This document shows, in pieces, positions 10,983 to 22,005 of a stretch of 64,000 nucleotides of DNA (positions are counted from its first letter, which is position 1; each line of letters opens with the position of its first letter). The stretch covers positions 3,485,844-3,549,843 of the forward strand of contig JAQFVV010006293.1 of assembly GCA_028023455.1 (NCBI GenBank), in the 5' to 3' direction. The notes below the pieces were generated by a model. The model ran no database searches. It saw nothing but the letters and a program-made list of their open reading frames with translations, and was not told the origin of the DNA. The position numbers and the translations under genes are program-made. The stretch is from Epiperipatus broadwayi (taxonomy: Eukaryota; Onychophora; Udeonychophora; Euonychophora; Peripatidae).

Positions 10983-11694
10983 GTATTATTTATCAAATTT
11001 ATTATATCCATATATTCTATCAATCAAATATTTGTTTTAAATAAAATTGATACCAAAAGTATTAATCACTTATGATAATAATTGGTCAAGTAAGTGTTAT
11101 CAAAAGATATCTGAATTATTTTTTTTTAATGAAACGAAACTGGATTTAACCATATAAAACTTATTATATCGGTACTAACACAGAAGCAAAACTATATATA
11201 TATATATAGCAGTCACTCAGTGTATTATTTATCAAATTTATTATATCCATATATTCTATCAATCAAATATTTGTTTTAAATAAAATTGATACCAAAAGTA
11301 TTAATCACTTATGATAATAATTGGTCAATTAAGTGTTATCAAAAGATATCTGAATTATTTTTTTTTAATGAAACGAAACTGGATTTAACCATATAAAACT
11401 TATTATATCGGTACTAACACAGAAGCAAAACTATATATATATATATAGCAGTCACTCAGTGTATTATTTATCAAATTTATTATATCCATATATTCTATCA
11501 ATCAAATATTTGTTTTAAATAAAATTGATACCAAAAGTATTAATCACTTATGATAATAATTGGTCAATTAAGTGTTATCAAAAGATATCTGAATTATTTT
11601 TTTTTAATGAAACGAAACTGGATTTAACCATATAAAACTTATTATATCGGTACTAACACAGAAGCAAAACTATATATATAGCAGTCATTCAGTG
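10983..11694. repeat. Three tandem copies of a 239-bp unit
   Basis: Units begin GTATTATTTATCAAATTTAT at 10983, 11222 and 11461, so the period is 239 bp. By eye the copies are almost identical, including the inner word ATGAAACGAAACTGGATTTA. They differ mainly in the length of a (TA)n tract near the unit end and in GGTCAAGTAAG versus GGTCAATTAAG. The last copy ends in CAGTCATTCAGTG, exactly where the dispersed repeat at 11690 begins, so the array probably grew from the edge of that element. Confidence 0.9.
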
Positions 11695-12235
11695 CAAGCC
11701 TGAGTAATTAATGGATGCAGAAAGGTTTGTGCATAAAATCCCTATCTAGTGCCTATTTATTCAATATCCCCAGACTAGTTTTTAAGCTTGTGGTTTTCAT
11801 CAGCGAAGAGCCTTGAAAACCACAAGCTAGAAACTAGTCTGGAGATATTTGATGAATAGGTACTCAGATCCAAGGCTCTTCACTGATGGAAGGCACAAGC
11901 TAGAAACTAGTCTGGAGATATTGGATGAATAGGCACTAGATAGGGATTTTATGCACAAACCTTTCTGCATCCACTGATTACTCTGGCTTTCACTGAGTGG
12001 CATTAGGTGCAGTGCTTTTAGATTCAAGGCTCTTCATTGATGAAAACCACAAGCTAGAAACTAATCTGGGGATATTGGATGAATAGGGATTAGCTAGGGA
12101 TTTTATACACAAACCTTTCTGCATTCATTAATTACAAAGGCTTGCACTTTGTGGCACTACTGTATAGAGAGTTTTGCCTCTGTAAAGAGATTGTGTAATC
12201 ATATAGAATGGTGATCATGTAATATATCAGTATCA
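11690..12235. repeat. Dispersed repeat (SINE/MITE-like), several copies, one inverted
   Basis: The core words CACAAGCTAGAAACTAGTCT, ATTGGATGAATAGGCACTAG and GATTTTATGCACAAACCTTT appear at 11866-12000 and, more diverged, at 12023-12230. They are inverted at 11690-11815, so the left part forms a hairpin. A single copy stands at 52905-53145. The consensus unit runs from CAGTGC...CAGATCCAAGGCTC to GCTTGCACTGAGTGGCACTA. No protein coding and no convincing tRNA boxes were seen. Family unknown. Confidence 0.7.
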
Positions 12236-12239
12236 GTAC

Positions 12240-13045
12240 TAAATTAAATAAATGAATATTAAGCTATAGCCACATTCTATATATGCACATATGCTATGTA
12301 TATTATGTTGCAATGATAAAATTATTTTGTGCTTTTAACTCTGTGTACAGTGAAACTGAACTACATTGTATTAAAGAATATGGTACCAGAAAAAAAAAAA
12401 AAAACATGTAAATAAACAAACAAACAAAAAAAACATTAGAATTTATAAATGTAATATATTTTACGATATTAACAGCCATTTTTTGTTTCTGAATGTCATT
12501 TATAATCATCTTTAAAAAAAAATATTAAAATTTGTAAATTTTAACTTATGCTAGCAGCCAATTTTTTTTATCTCACGAGTATCATAAATTATCATATTCA
12601 TTAATTAAATTTCTTTGGTTTATCTTGAAAGCACTTAATATTATACTTTCTTTATTATCCTTTCCAAATTTGATGAAGAGTATTTTATATAATAAAATAT
12701 TTTCTAAGCATAATGTTAAAAGTTTTGCAAAATTTTAGAATATACTTAAAATTAATTCTGACTTAAAAGTATTAAGACATTTAGACAGACCATAGTTTTT
12801 TGATAACAAAACTAATTACTGTTTCTATAAAAAAAAAAAAATTATTAGGAAAAAAACAATGTCCAGAGTGTATTTAATTGTGGTAAAAGTCAGACATTTT
12901 TTACTTTATTTAAAAAATAAGACTACAGTACAGTAGGTTTTATTTTTTCACTGAATAAGAAGTATATCTAAATGTATTTTTTCAATATTGTTGTTTTTTA
13001 AAAATTTTGTTTATACTATAATTTTAAGTTATATTTGCATACTAT
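12240..13045. other. AT-rich spacer, nothing identified
   Basis: Several A or T homopolymer runs of 10-15 bases occur here. I see no coding-like composition and no repeat shared with the rest of the window. Confidence 0.5.
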
Positions 13046-13828
13046 TGTAACGGTCAGATTTATACATTCACCAACAAAATCCAGAGTCCTGGCAAATTAT
13101 ACCAAGGCTGATCTAGATGAAGGGTTGAGACCTCGAATCTGATCGCACCTGAGTTCCACCAACACTCCATGACTTAGTACCCTATGAATGACATATGAGG
13201 TTACGCTCGGAATTTGTTAGTTTGTGTGCGGCAGTAGCAAAGGGTGGAGCAAGAGACTCGGGGAATATTAACTAAATTATTAATACTTTAAATAAACACA
13301 CACATCTATGGTGGACTAGATAATACATATATCAATAAGTAACACTTAAGAAACTTAACTAAAATTTAGGATGGATTATGAAAAATACGCAACACAGTGG
13401 TTATAATTTAATATCTTTTAATTAATAATGATAAATTAAATACACCAGAGTGCATTGAATGACATGCTGTAATGGTCAGGTTTGTACATTTGCTCAACAG
13501 ACTGAGAATCCGAGCCAGAGAACCAAAAGCTGACCAAGTCGGGATAGTAATATCCTACGTCTGATCATACCTCAACTCTCCTACTCATGCTTCCAAGTCA
13601 ACCCATTGCGAATGACATGCCTGAGGTTACACTTGATATCTTTTTATTTACGTTCCAGCAATAGCAAAGCAGTAAAACGAGACCCCCCCTCCCATTACAT
13701 ATTATATAACTTAACTAGTGATTCATAAGGTAATGAGCAAGAAGTGAGACTGAGACAAATTTATATTTCATAAAAATTAATATACTACTTAATAAATTAT
13801 AAAGCAAAATTAATTGGGGTATAGCTTG

Positions 13829-13995
13829 CTCACACGCAGGTAAGTGGATACTCAGGGTTATGAAGAATATATTATAGCAATTTGCTCAGGGTTACAAAGC
13901 TAATTATATAGGGCTCACATGCAGGTGAGTGGTTCAGGGTTATAAAATAATATCATAAAGCAATTTATAGTGCTCACACGCAGGTGAGTGGTTTT
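13829..13995. repeat. Three spaced copies of GCTCACACGCAGGTGAGTGG
   Basis: The word GCTCACAYGCAGGTRAGTGG occurs at about 13829, 13914 and 13973, with spacers of about 60-85 bp that share CAGGGTTA and ATAAAGCAA. The array lies inside LTR-like copy A. Each unit contains CAGGTRAGT, identical to a consensus splice donor on the plus strand, although no exon is associated. Confidence 0.75.
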
Positions 13996-14887
13996 TGTGT
14001 TTACAAATGTTTAACTAGTCTGACTTTTTAATAGGCTTATGCCATCTCCCATGTCACAACTCACGCTATGTTCTATATAGTGGAAATCAGTAATAGCTAG
14101 AGTGATCGATTTATTGGTAACTGATAGAGATTATATTATTATTACTAAGTTTAAACTCAACTATAACGATATTTGCGTGATATATATAAATGCTACACAG
14201 ATAAACACATTAACTCAGATTCCGAATCGGGTCAAAGTCGAAGTTACTTTCTAAGGTGTGGTAGTGTAACATCAGATTCTAGTGCATTATAAACTATAGT
14301 ATCAGAATAAATGCGCCTCGAATGTGTTCTTAATTGAGGTTTATTACCTAGTAAACGGTTCCCCAGACCGGTCGGCTTGCTATAATACGAAGAGGCCCAG
14401 TGAGTAGAGAGTGGCTTACGAGCCCTTTGGAATGTTTTGGTTCCTTCAAATACAAATAAATGTCACAAGGGCCTAAACTTTCAAGGTGTGACTTGACGTG
14501 GAAACCATCCTGATGTAGGCCTTTATAGATATAGCAAGGAGAGATACATATTTATGCTAACTAGCAACACATTTGCAACATTAAGTTAATATTTTCATAA
14601 ATTAATTACGCCTTAAATCTTAGCTTCTTTCAGTACTACTACCACCGATCAGTTCATCAATGAAATTATTAAGTCACATGATAAAGGTGATGAGAATCTG
14701 ATTTAAGGATCTCTGCATAGCTTCTTATTCTCTAATTAAATGGAGTTATAGAAAAAGTTTAAAGACTTACCAGAATTTAAAATATTAATTATATGTGGTA
14801 TAATTTATCTCTAATATCAAACAAACTGATTTTTAAATAAAAGAAAAATATGGATTCTTAAATAGCTCACGCAAAATATTGATTGTA

Positions 14888-15165
14888 AATAAATTACTCA
14901 AATATTAACTTTAAACAACTCGTAAAATATCCATTTCAAATAACTTATGCAAATATGCATTTTAAATAACATACGTAAACTACACATTTTAAATAACTCT
15001 TATAAAATCTACATTTTAAATAACTCGCATAAAATAGACTTTTTAAAATAACTTGCAAAATATACATTTTTAAATAACTTACGCAAAATATACATTTTAA
15101 ATAACACAAAATATACATTTTAAATAACTTGCGTAAAATATACTTTTAAGTAACTTATTCTGTGG
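14888..15165. repeat. Degenerate tandem array, unit about 24-31 bp
   Basis: About ten head-to-tail units follow the pattern AAATATACATTTTAAATAAC plus TTACGC, with small indels, from roughly 14888 to 15165 inside LTR-like copy A. Unit divergence is visible by eye, so the array is not recent. Confidence 0.75.
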
Positions 15166-15639
15166 ATTATAAGTAACTGATTCACTCTAGCGTAAATAAT
15201 AGTTTGATTTCAGAAGGGAGTTTCACCTATATTCTTTATATTACAATAAGCTGACATAACGGAAAAGGTGATTACTCGCCCCCTTCCCTTTATAATTATT
15301 AAACACACAAAACTCCGTTTTGATGAACATAGCATAAATTAATAAACATGAAATTAAAACTAAAGATAGATGGCATAAGAATAAATAGCAGAAAACAATC
15401 CATAAAGTTATAATTTATAAATGAAAATTTGTTTGAATGGTTTTATAGAAACTAAATTTTATGCTTACTTAAAATATTAATGATCAAGCAAGAATTTTGA
15501 GAGTGCTCTAAGCTTTAAATAAATTTAATATAAACGGTTTAGTGTAACATTTAAATGATATCATTAATTATGAGATTGATTGGTTAGCTAACTTTTAATT
15601 TAGAATGGGTTTAGTAATGGAATTAAATATTCTGCAGAA

Positions 15640-15930
15640 TGATTTACCGGTAAAGTCTTTTAAGGCATTCTTTACTGTGCTTCGTTCGATCAACCAGGCT
15701 GTGGCTTTTCTAGGTTTGAGTCTGGATGCAGCTTTATCCATTTACTTGGTGGCAGCTTTTTTCCATCACTTCGTTCAAGGAACTCTCTGGCATTTCAGAT
15801 GTAGCTTCTTTCTCCATCACGGGCTGGGTTTGGCTGAGGTTGATGTTTTCTCTCATTGGCAGCAGCTTGTCCGGGACAAGTAGACGGCTGTCTCTTGTCT
15901 CTAGCCAATGGTCATCATTTGAACAGCTTG
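15640..15930 (-). pseudogene. Possible gag-type relic inside LTR-like copy A
   Basis: On the minus strand, the same orientation as the putative element, an open stretch reads MRENINLSQTQPVMEKEAT then EMPESSLNEVMEKSC before a stop. Further short blocks such as SLVDRTKHSKECLKRLYR follow. The residue use (E, K, Q, S) is unlike the AT-driven noise nearby and resembles the N-terminal part of an LTR element gag, but no capsid or zinc-knuckle motif is legible. A 92-codon plus-strand frame at 15605-15883 overlaps it and is probably its shadow. Confidence 0.25.
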
Positions 15931-18900
15931 GGTAATGGCTTTCTAGGAGTCAGCTTGCTAAATTAATGCAGGAACGACTTTTATTATTTTTGGCACTAGT
16001 CTTTCAGGAAATATCATCATCAGCAACAACAATTTCAACAGCAAATACTAAGAATATTTTCAAACAGCAACAACCAAGAAGAATAATCAGAAGAGGAGAA
16101 TATTGATGGCTACTACAGACCTTTTTTATATTTTACTTTTGACAGTAGGTCCCTCCTTCTTTTACTTCTGCCACATCACTTGTTTACTGGTTCAAACTGT
16201 GCCTTTAACTAAATATCCATTTAGTAAAATATTTGCTACAGTTAAATCTGAACTTAAAAGTTCTATTATTTTCATTTGCGTCATAGCTATATCTAGAGTT
16301 AAAGATATATTCCCAAGAGTTTTCCAATTTCCGTCATAGCTGCCTCCAGAATCGAAATATATTCCCAAGAGTCTTGCAAGCACTTGGTGTGGATTTACGC
16401 CTGACTGAATTTTATAATTTGTCTTGGTTATAATTTTAAATGGGTCAAGTTTTAGCTAAAGATTATCTTTAGAAGCAATGTTAAAACTCTTAAACAAATT
16501 ACCAGCTTGTGTAATTTTAAACAAACAATAGAACTGAAAATTATTTAACTTGAAAATTATTTAAAATGAATATTGAAAGTTAAATAAGTAATTTTTTATA
16601 AATTTAAACTTACTATTCTGTTATATATATAAATTTTAACTACACACTGTTATGTTTACTTCAGTTATAACAAACGTAAATGAAAATGCGCGTATATAAA
16701 TATTTAAGTCGGTATTTTCATATTATAATTAATAGGACGCTTATACATGCACATACTCTGCAATATTATAAGCACACTCAATGTTTTAAATTAAAGAAAC
16801 ACACGCAATCTGAGTGCAATGAAATACACTATTATAGAGCATAATAGGTGAAACAGATCTAACTGTTTCAACGCAGGTGTAACCAATGATCAGCAAGTTG
16901 GAAAACGGTATCTCATCTGCTGCACTATATTTCAATTACACTTTTAATAATCTACGGTTTCTAATCATCCCTTAATTTTACTATGCCCTATCTATTAGGT
17001 TTGCGAGGTTAAGTCTGTGCAAGAATGATGGTTTATCACCATAACATTTGATAAAAGTCATTTAATAACACTTAACGAGCTGTAATAAGTTCTCTATGCA
17101 GATTATATATGCACAAAACCAATTTCATGTTCAGATCAATGCTGAAATATTACATTATGGAGGAATGAACTGGAGCTTTGTAGTATGACTTCAGATACTA
17201 CGGCGTTGTGTATATATTGTTAGAGATGTGTGCATCTCAAATGTGTAGTTACTCAGGGTGGATTGTACGACTTGCCGCGAATAAATTGAACATATAGTTC
17301 TGTGATCGGAGCAGCTTATAAACCACTTGGACTTTCGTGTTCCAGTTCTAAAGAAGAGCTGCCTGAACTAAGGAAATGGGGTGGCCATTAAAACCAGAAG
17401 CCCATTCATATAAAAAAACATACAGCAAGGCGTATATGCACGTATATGCTTCCAAAAGACATTCGCCACACTAAACATAATATTGATAACTAAAAGTATG
17501 CAAATTCTATAGTTTCATTCCGCGAAACTACCATATGCCAGTTCATAATTAGCATTCTTAAAACATGCTAAAAAGGAATACTTAAGGTAATCTAATTTAC
17601 CAATAAATCTGTACAGTTTATAATATAACTAAAAAGAGGGTTAAAGCATATCTGGGGCTTAAGCAATATGTATAATATGCTTTATAACTCATTCTTGCAT
17701 TTATTAACTATTACTTTATTAACTTGCAAACCTAATTCTAACAACAACAACAACAATAATAATAAACTAAACATAATAGCTTAACGAATATATTTAGGTT
17801 TTCAGAGCGGAGATTTATGTGTGTTTGCTAAAGAGCAACATTACTTAATTATGAGAGAGCCTCTAATCATCTAACCCTCAAACTTTATTCATAGAATTAA
17901 TCTCCGTTCTGAACTGGACACAGCATAAATTATAAAATAAACATATATAAAGCAAATAAGGAATGCATGACCGCAGATTAGCAAGTGACAGAATAATATC
18001 TGATTAAGTTATTATTAACAAGCATTTAGATTTTTAGGAAGAAATAGGCAAGTTTACAGATATTAATTTTAGCATAATTTTAAATCATATTTTACAGATT
18101 TAAATTAGCTTTTAATTTATTAAAAACATTTCTGTAGATTTAAAAGTTTGTGCACATTATAGATTAGTAGCTAACTTAACTTTTAGATAAATTTAGAATT
18201 ATTTTTAAAGAGCTCTGTGGGAAAAATTGTTACTGCTTCTTTGTTGAGGCTTCTAGGCAACTGATCATCATCATTCTCAGCTGGGCTGATCCACTCCTGA
18301 TGTCTCTTGGCAGTTTACTTGGTTTCCCCCATTTTTCTATCTGCACACACTGATCTCTTGAAGTGAGAGCCGGCAAATGGTAGGGCTTTAGCTGTCAAAC
18401 TCCATTTTCCAGTCAGCCATAGATGACTGACGCAATTACACATCAAGTATTTTGAAAAGTTAACTCCCCTATACAAAATTTTAAGTTATTTATATCAGGA
18501 AAATCGGTAATTTGAATGTCCTGTTTACAACATTTTACAAAGTTTCATCATTAATTTAAAAAAAAAAACATAAAAATGAAACATTTGGTCATTTCTTGGC
18601 TAAAACAATAACGGTCAAACAGGTAACTCTTTGTTCCTAGTTTTTATTTTTAAAAGACATTAAAATTTTGATTCCGAGTTTGATTAATTGCTTGCAGATG
18701 GTTTTCTAAGAATTTACAGCTTTTTATAAAACAGCTAACTTTTTATAAAAAGAGTTTAAGTGCGTAAACATTTTCTTTATATGTGTGTGTCTCCCATGGG
18801 AATTGAAATTTATATGTGAATTCATTTAAATGAAGAGTTTTAACCAAGAATAATAATTTAAATTAATTTAAAAGAATAGTAATGCTTTTAAATCTATTGC

Positions 18901-19806
18901 ATTACACGTCTTTCGCCTATATAAGGTAGGTAATTACAAACATATAACAATGTTCACACCATTTTAATAATTTTAAATTATAAATGCGTATGCATTATAT
19001 GCATATGAACATTAATATGAGTATTAGATGTGCGCCCATATACAAGTACATGCACATATTGAAGTAGTCAAACTTAGCCAAAGACTGAGCTTTATGTTTC
19101 TATGTACTAACCTATATTTAAATCCTATATCCCATCCAGCTCCTTTAGTCGTATATATATTTCATGTATATATTATAAATTTTAACTTTTCTATAACACT
19201 TTATTATTATGAATTCTTTTTTATTAAAATTAAAGTACATAGGTGCGACTCAGATATATATATATATATATTATAGGAGCAAACATACTAACAAAATATT
19301 GATTTTTAAAAATATTTTATTATACGACATTTTTGAAACTTTCTTTTTAAAGTTTTTTTTATTTTATCAAACTATATTTTTATAAAATTCAAGATGGAAG
19401 ATACAACCGTTAATTGTCCAAAAATAATTAAAGGGTTTGAAATATAATATTATTTTAATCTTAGGAAGGTGTTTTAATTAAAATTTTATTAGAAATAAAA
19501 TGGGATTAATAATTTACTTTTGTTATAAACATTTTTGTCAAATCTATTTCCAAACTGGAAATAGATTTTGAATATATTTTTGGAATGTTATCAAATGATT
19601 GCATCTTCAAAAACAATGGACAAAGAAAATGTATGATCAGAGATTAGAGTTGGAGCTAGAAATAAGAAATTAAAGGCATTCCACAAATACCTGAGAGGAG
19701 TATAAAATGGGCTAATTTTGACCACCAAAGGTTAGCTGCTATTGAGAGAACTGGGTTGTCAAGATGATCCACGCTGGTTTGAAATTTAAAAATGATTGAG
19801 TAGTAA

Positions 19807-19995
19807 GCTCATTCCGTGGTCATCTTTCGCTGCTGTACCATCCTGCTGCCAAAGAATGAAGTAAAAGCCCGACTTGAAAAGTTTGGAATGCTGATCAGAA
19901 GCTTGCTGTTACATAAGAACTTGTATGGACCCTTAAATCGCCGAAACGCGAGCCTGACTTTTTTAAAAATGGACTCTAAGAAACATGTAAGATAA
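19807..19995 (+). other. Coding-like island, 62 codons stop to stop
   Basis: The frame contains ILLPKNEVKARLEKFGML, then NLYGPLNRRNASLTFLK, and ends SKKHVR. There is no upstream ATG. Codon content is less AT-biased than the surroundings. It follows immediately after LTR-like copy A and may be an internal fragment of it or of another transposon. The opposite strand also has a 68-codon frame here. No family is recognised. Confidence 0.2.
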
Positions 19996-19999
19996 ATTA

Positions 20000-20750
20000 G
20001 TAGTTTATGCTGCAAGTAAAGTTAGTCTAACTAATCTCAAACCTATCATCGAGATTTCTCCTGACATTTTGTTTAACTTTGTCCTTTTCTAATCTGTAAA
20101 ATGTAAATTGCTTTCAAATGATTTTTTTATTTAACCCTATCTCATATGCTCTAGTTTTCTTTAAATTTGGTGCGGTCATTTATTTATTACTTGATTTTAT
20201 GTTTTAGTTATTATTAATATGCCAATCTCAAACAATCTCACGAGCTGAATTTTTTAAAATCTTTTCTTTCTTTTTTTTTTTTAAAGTAAACCTCTACGAA
20301 TTAAGGTTATTAACGTCCCCTTAAAATATAATGTATGATTGATTAATATGCTCGCCATATTGTTTTTACAAATCATTTTATGTTAATTTATTATAAAAAT
20401 TGTTATTTGCTCAACTCCAAATAGAAATTCTACCCAGAGTAAATCCATCGCTCAAGCTAATTAATGCTTTGAAATCTTTTAAAATGTTATTTAAATTCTG
20501 AAAAGATGACCTATTATTTGTTTTCTATACAACTGCTAGTTTATTTGATTTTTCATACTTTTAAAATCTTAAATGTTTAAATATTCTATTTATTATCAAA
20601 ATCCACGAAGATGGAATTGAATTATTTTTAAATAGCAGAAAAGGGAAGGGGGTAAATATTAATGTTTCTTTTGCTAAATAAAATCTTGTATATGTATATA
20701 TTATAACGGCATAGCATATTATTTGTATAAATTATGGCATTCAAACAAAG
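20000..20750. other. AT-rich spacer, nothing identified
   Basis: Between the coding-like island and LTR-like copy E there is no legible coding or shared repeat; only poly-T and poly-A runs were noted. Confidence 0.45.
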
Positions 20751-22005
20751 GTCATTTATTTTAGAGCAGTAAATCCTATTCCATGTCATTAGTGACGTTC
20801 AGTCATACTGCGTTACTGACATTCGGCTCATCTTCGTGAATTTATACACGTGCTTCTAATCTGGGGGTTGCGACAGGATCGAATCCATAATTTTCTTATG
20901 TCCTGTCCCATGGACAGTTGACCTTCCCAGGAATTATTCCATATAAAAGGGCCTCTGGCATTGATGATTCAGTAACTGGCACACGCTATGCCTATCTTCT
21001 TCTCTAAGCACTGCCCAAGAAGGGCGTCTTAGACTTCGTCTTTCATCCAGAGGCACGACCTTTTCCTGTTATTTCTTCGCCATTATGTCAGTACCGCCAC
21101 TTCAGTTATTTCTTTTGCTTCATGACCTAGTTTTGATGTTATAATATTAAAATTGCACTTTGCTCAATATATATATATATGCTGAATACCACTAACTTAT
21201 TAATTAATAGTGTTATTTCAGTCTTATACAATCCCACCATCGTAATTTATTATTTCTGTATTTAAGAGTATCTTGGGGAAAATGAAGCATTCTTCTTACT
21301 AGTGAAAAAAAAAAAATTTTCAATAAATATTTTGACATATAACTAAATGTAATTTTCAAATGTGTTTTACTTATTTTCACGACAATAATGGTGTGAAAAT
21401 AGTTTATATTATATCTGTAATGAATTCTGGAACGCTCCCCGAAATTATACATTAGTCACCATGTTTCAGAACCATAAATCAAAGCATTTTAAAGCAATCT
21501 TATGTAATCTTTTTAATAATTGATTGGTATCTTAATACTGTACCCACCAAAGATGTGTGTTAAAATGTATTTATAATATTTAGTTAATAAAAGAGCATTT
21601 GAGAACCCTTAGCGTGAATTTCACTATTAATTATCTATCGTTTGGTAGATCGCTTGCTCATTCACGCACACATTAATGTATATAAATAGCCATGTTATTA
21701 AACTGCTTTATTATCTAACTTGTGTGAGTAGTTCGAATTCCCTTTTCCCCCACTTCTACACGTACAACTATGTGAATGTAAATTTTAGATGAGTTATAAT
21801 GCAGTTAATATTGAGTCTCATTGTCTTCTCCATTCTGCTAGTGGGCTGGATTTTATGTTATTCATTAGGTGTTTGATCTGGGTTTAGGGAATGGGTTCGA
21901 ATTCAGGCTGATCTCTGACCTAAATCTCGGGCTTAACTGGGTTTGAAGTATGTTTCATTGAGTTCCAGCTCATGTTAGATGGATCAACATGTTTTGAGCG
22001 GTACA
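20750..22005 (+). mobile_element. LTR-like copy E (plus orientation), probably a solo LTR
   Basis: The segment ends in GAGCGGTACA at 22005. In reverse complement its last 200 bp match copy D at 58457 (AAGCCCGAGAT, GGTCAG, GAACC, GAGAAGACAA). The block around 20820-21060 also corresponds, reversed, to 59480-59640 of copy D. Reading plus, it has the layout of an LTR: TATA box at 20942, initiator at 20968, AATAAA at 21587, then a tail ending in CA. The left edge is not defined. No internal coding region adjoins it, so a solo LTR is the simplest reading. Confidence 0.45.
20942..20973 (+). promoter_or_regulatory. TATA box and initiator of LTR-like copy E
   Basis: TATAAAAGG at 20942-20950 is followed by TTCAGT at 20968-20973. 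The initiator A at 20971 lies 29 bases after the first T of the TATA box, the spacing expected of RNA polymerase II core promoters with a TCAGT initiator. The homologous sites in copies A and B are eroded (on the opposite strand, near 17400 and 30125). Confidence 0.5.

Larger units (their letters stand above)
13046..19590 (-). mobile_element. LTR-like retroelement copy A (minus orientation), with internal arrays
   Basis: TGTAACGGTCAG at 13046 is one end. The same end-motif (TGTAMYGGTC) starts further copies at 13468, 28287 and 58457, and closes a plus-oriented copy at 22005 as CGGTACA. Read on the minus strand, these ends finish in ...CA, the usual 3' LTR terminus. Block 17000-18960 matches 29700-32630, for example around CGAAACTACC and AACATGCTAA. 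A hairpin AAATCTATTTCC...GGAAATAGATTT at 19535-19566 recurs at 60873-60912 in copy D. The two motifs at 13046 and 13468 imply a second copy abutting or nested in the first. Exact limits are unresolved. Confidence 0.45.

Noticed and set aside
10983-11694. CRISPR-like array
   Set aside because: Units of 239 bp without spacers in a eukaryotic context; ordinary tandem repeats. No CRISPR-type array occurs elsewhere in the window.
19809-20015. 68-codon minus-strand frame
   Set aside because: Shadow of the plus-strand coding-like island at 19807-19995, or vice versa; neither is supported by homology I recognise.
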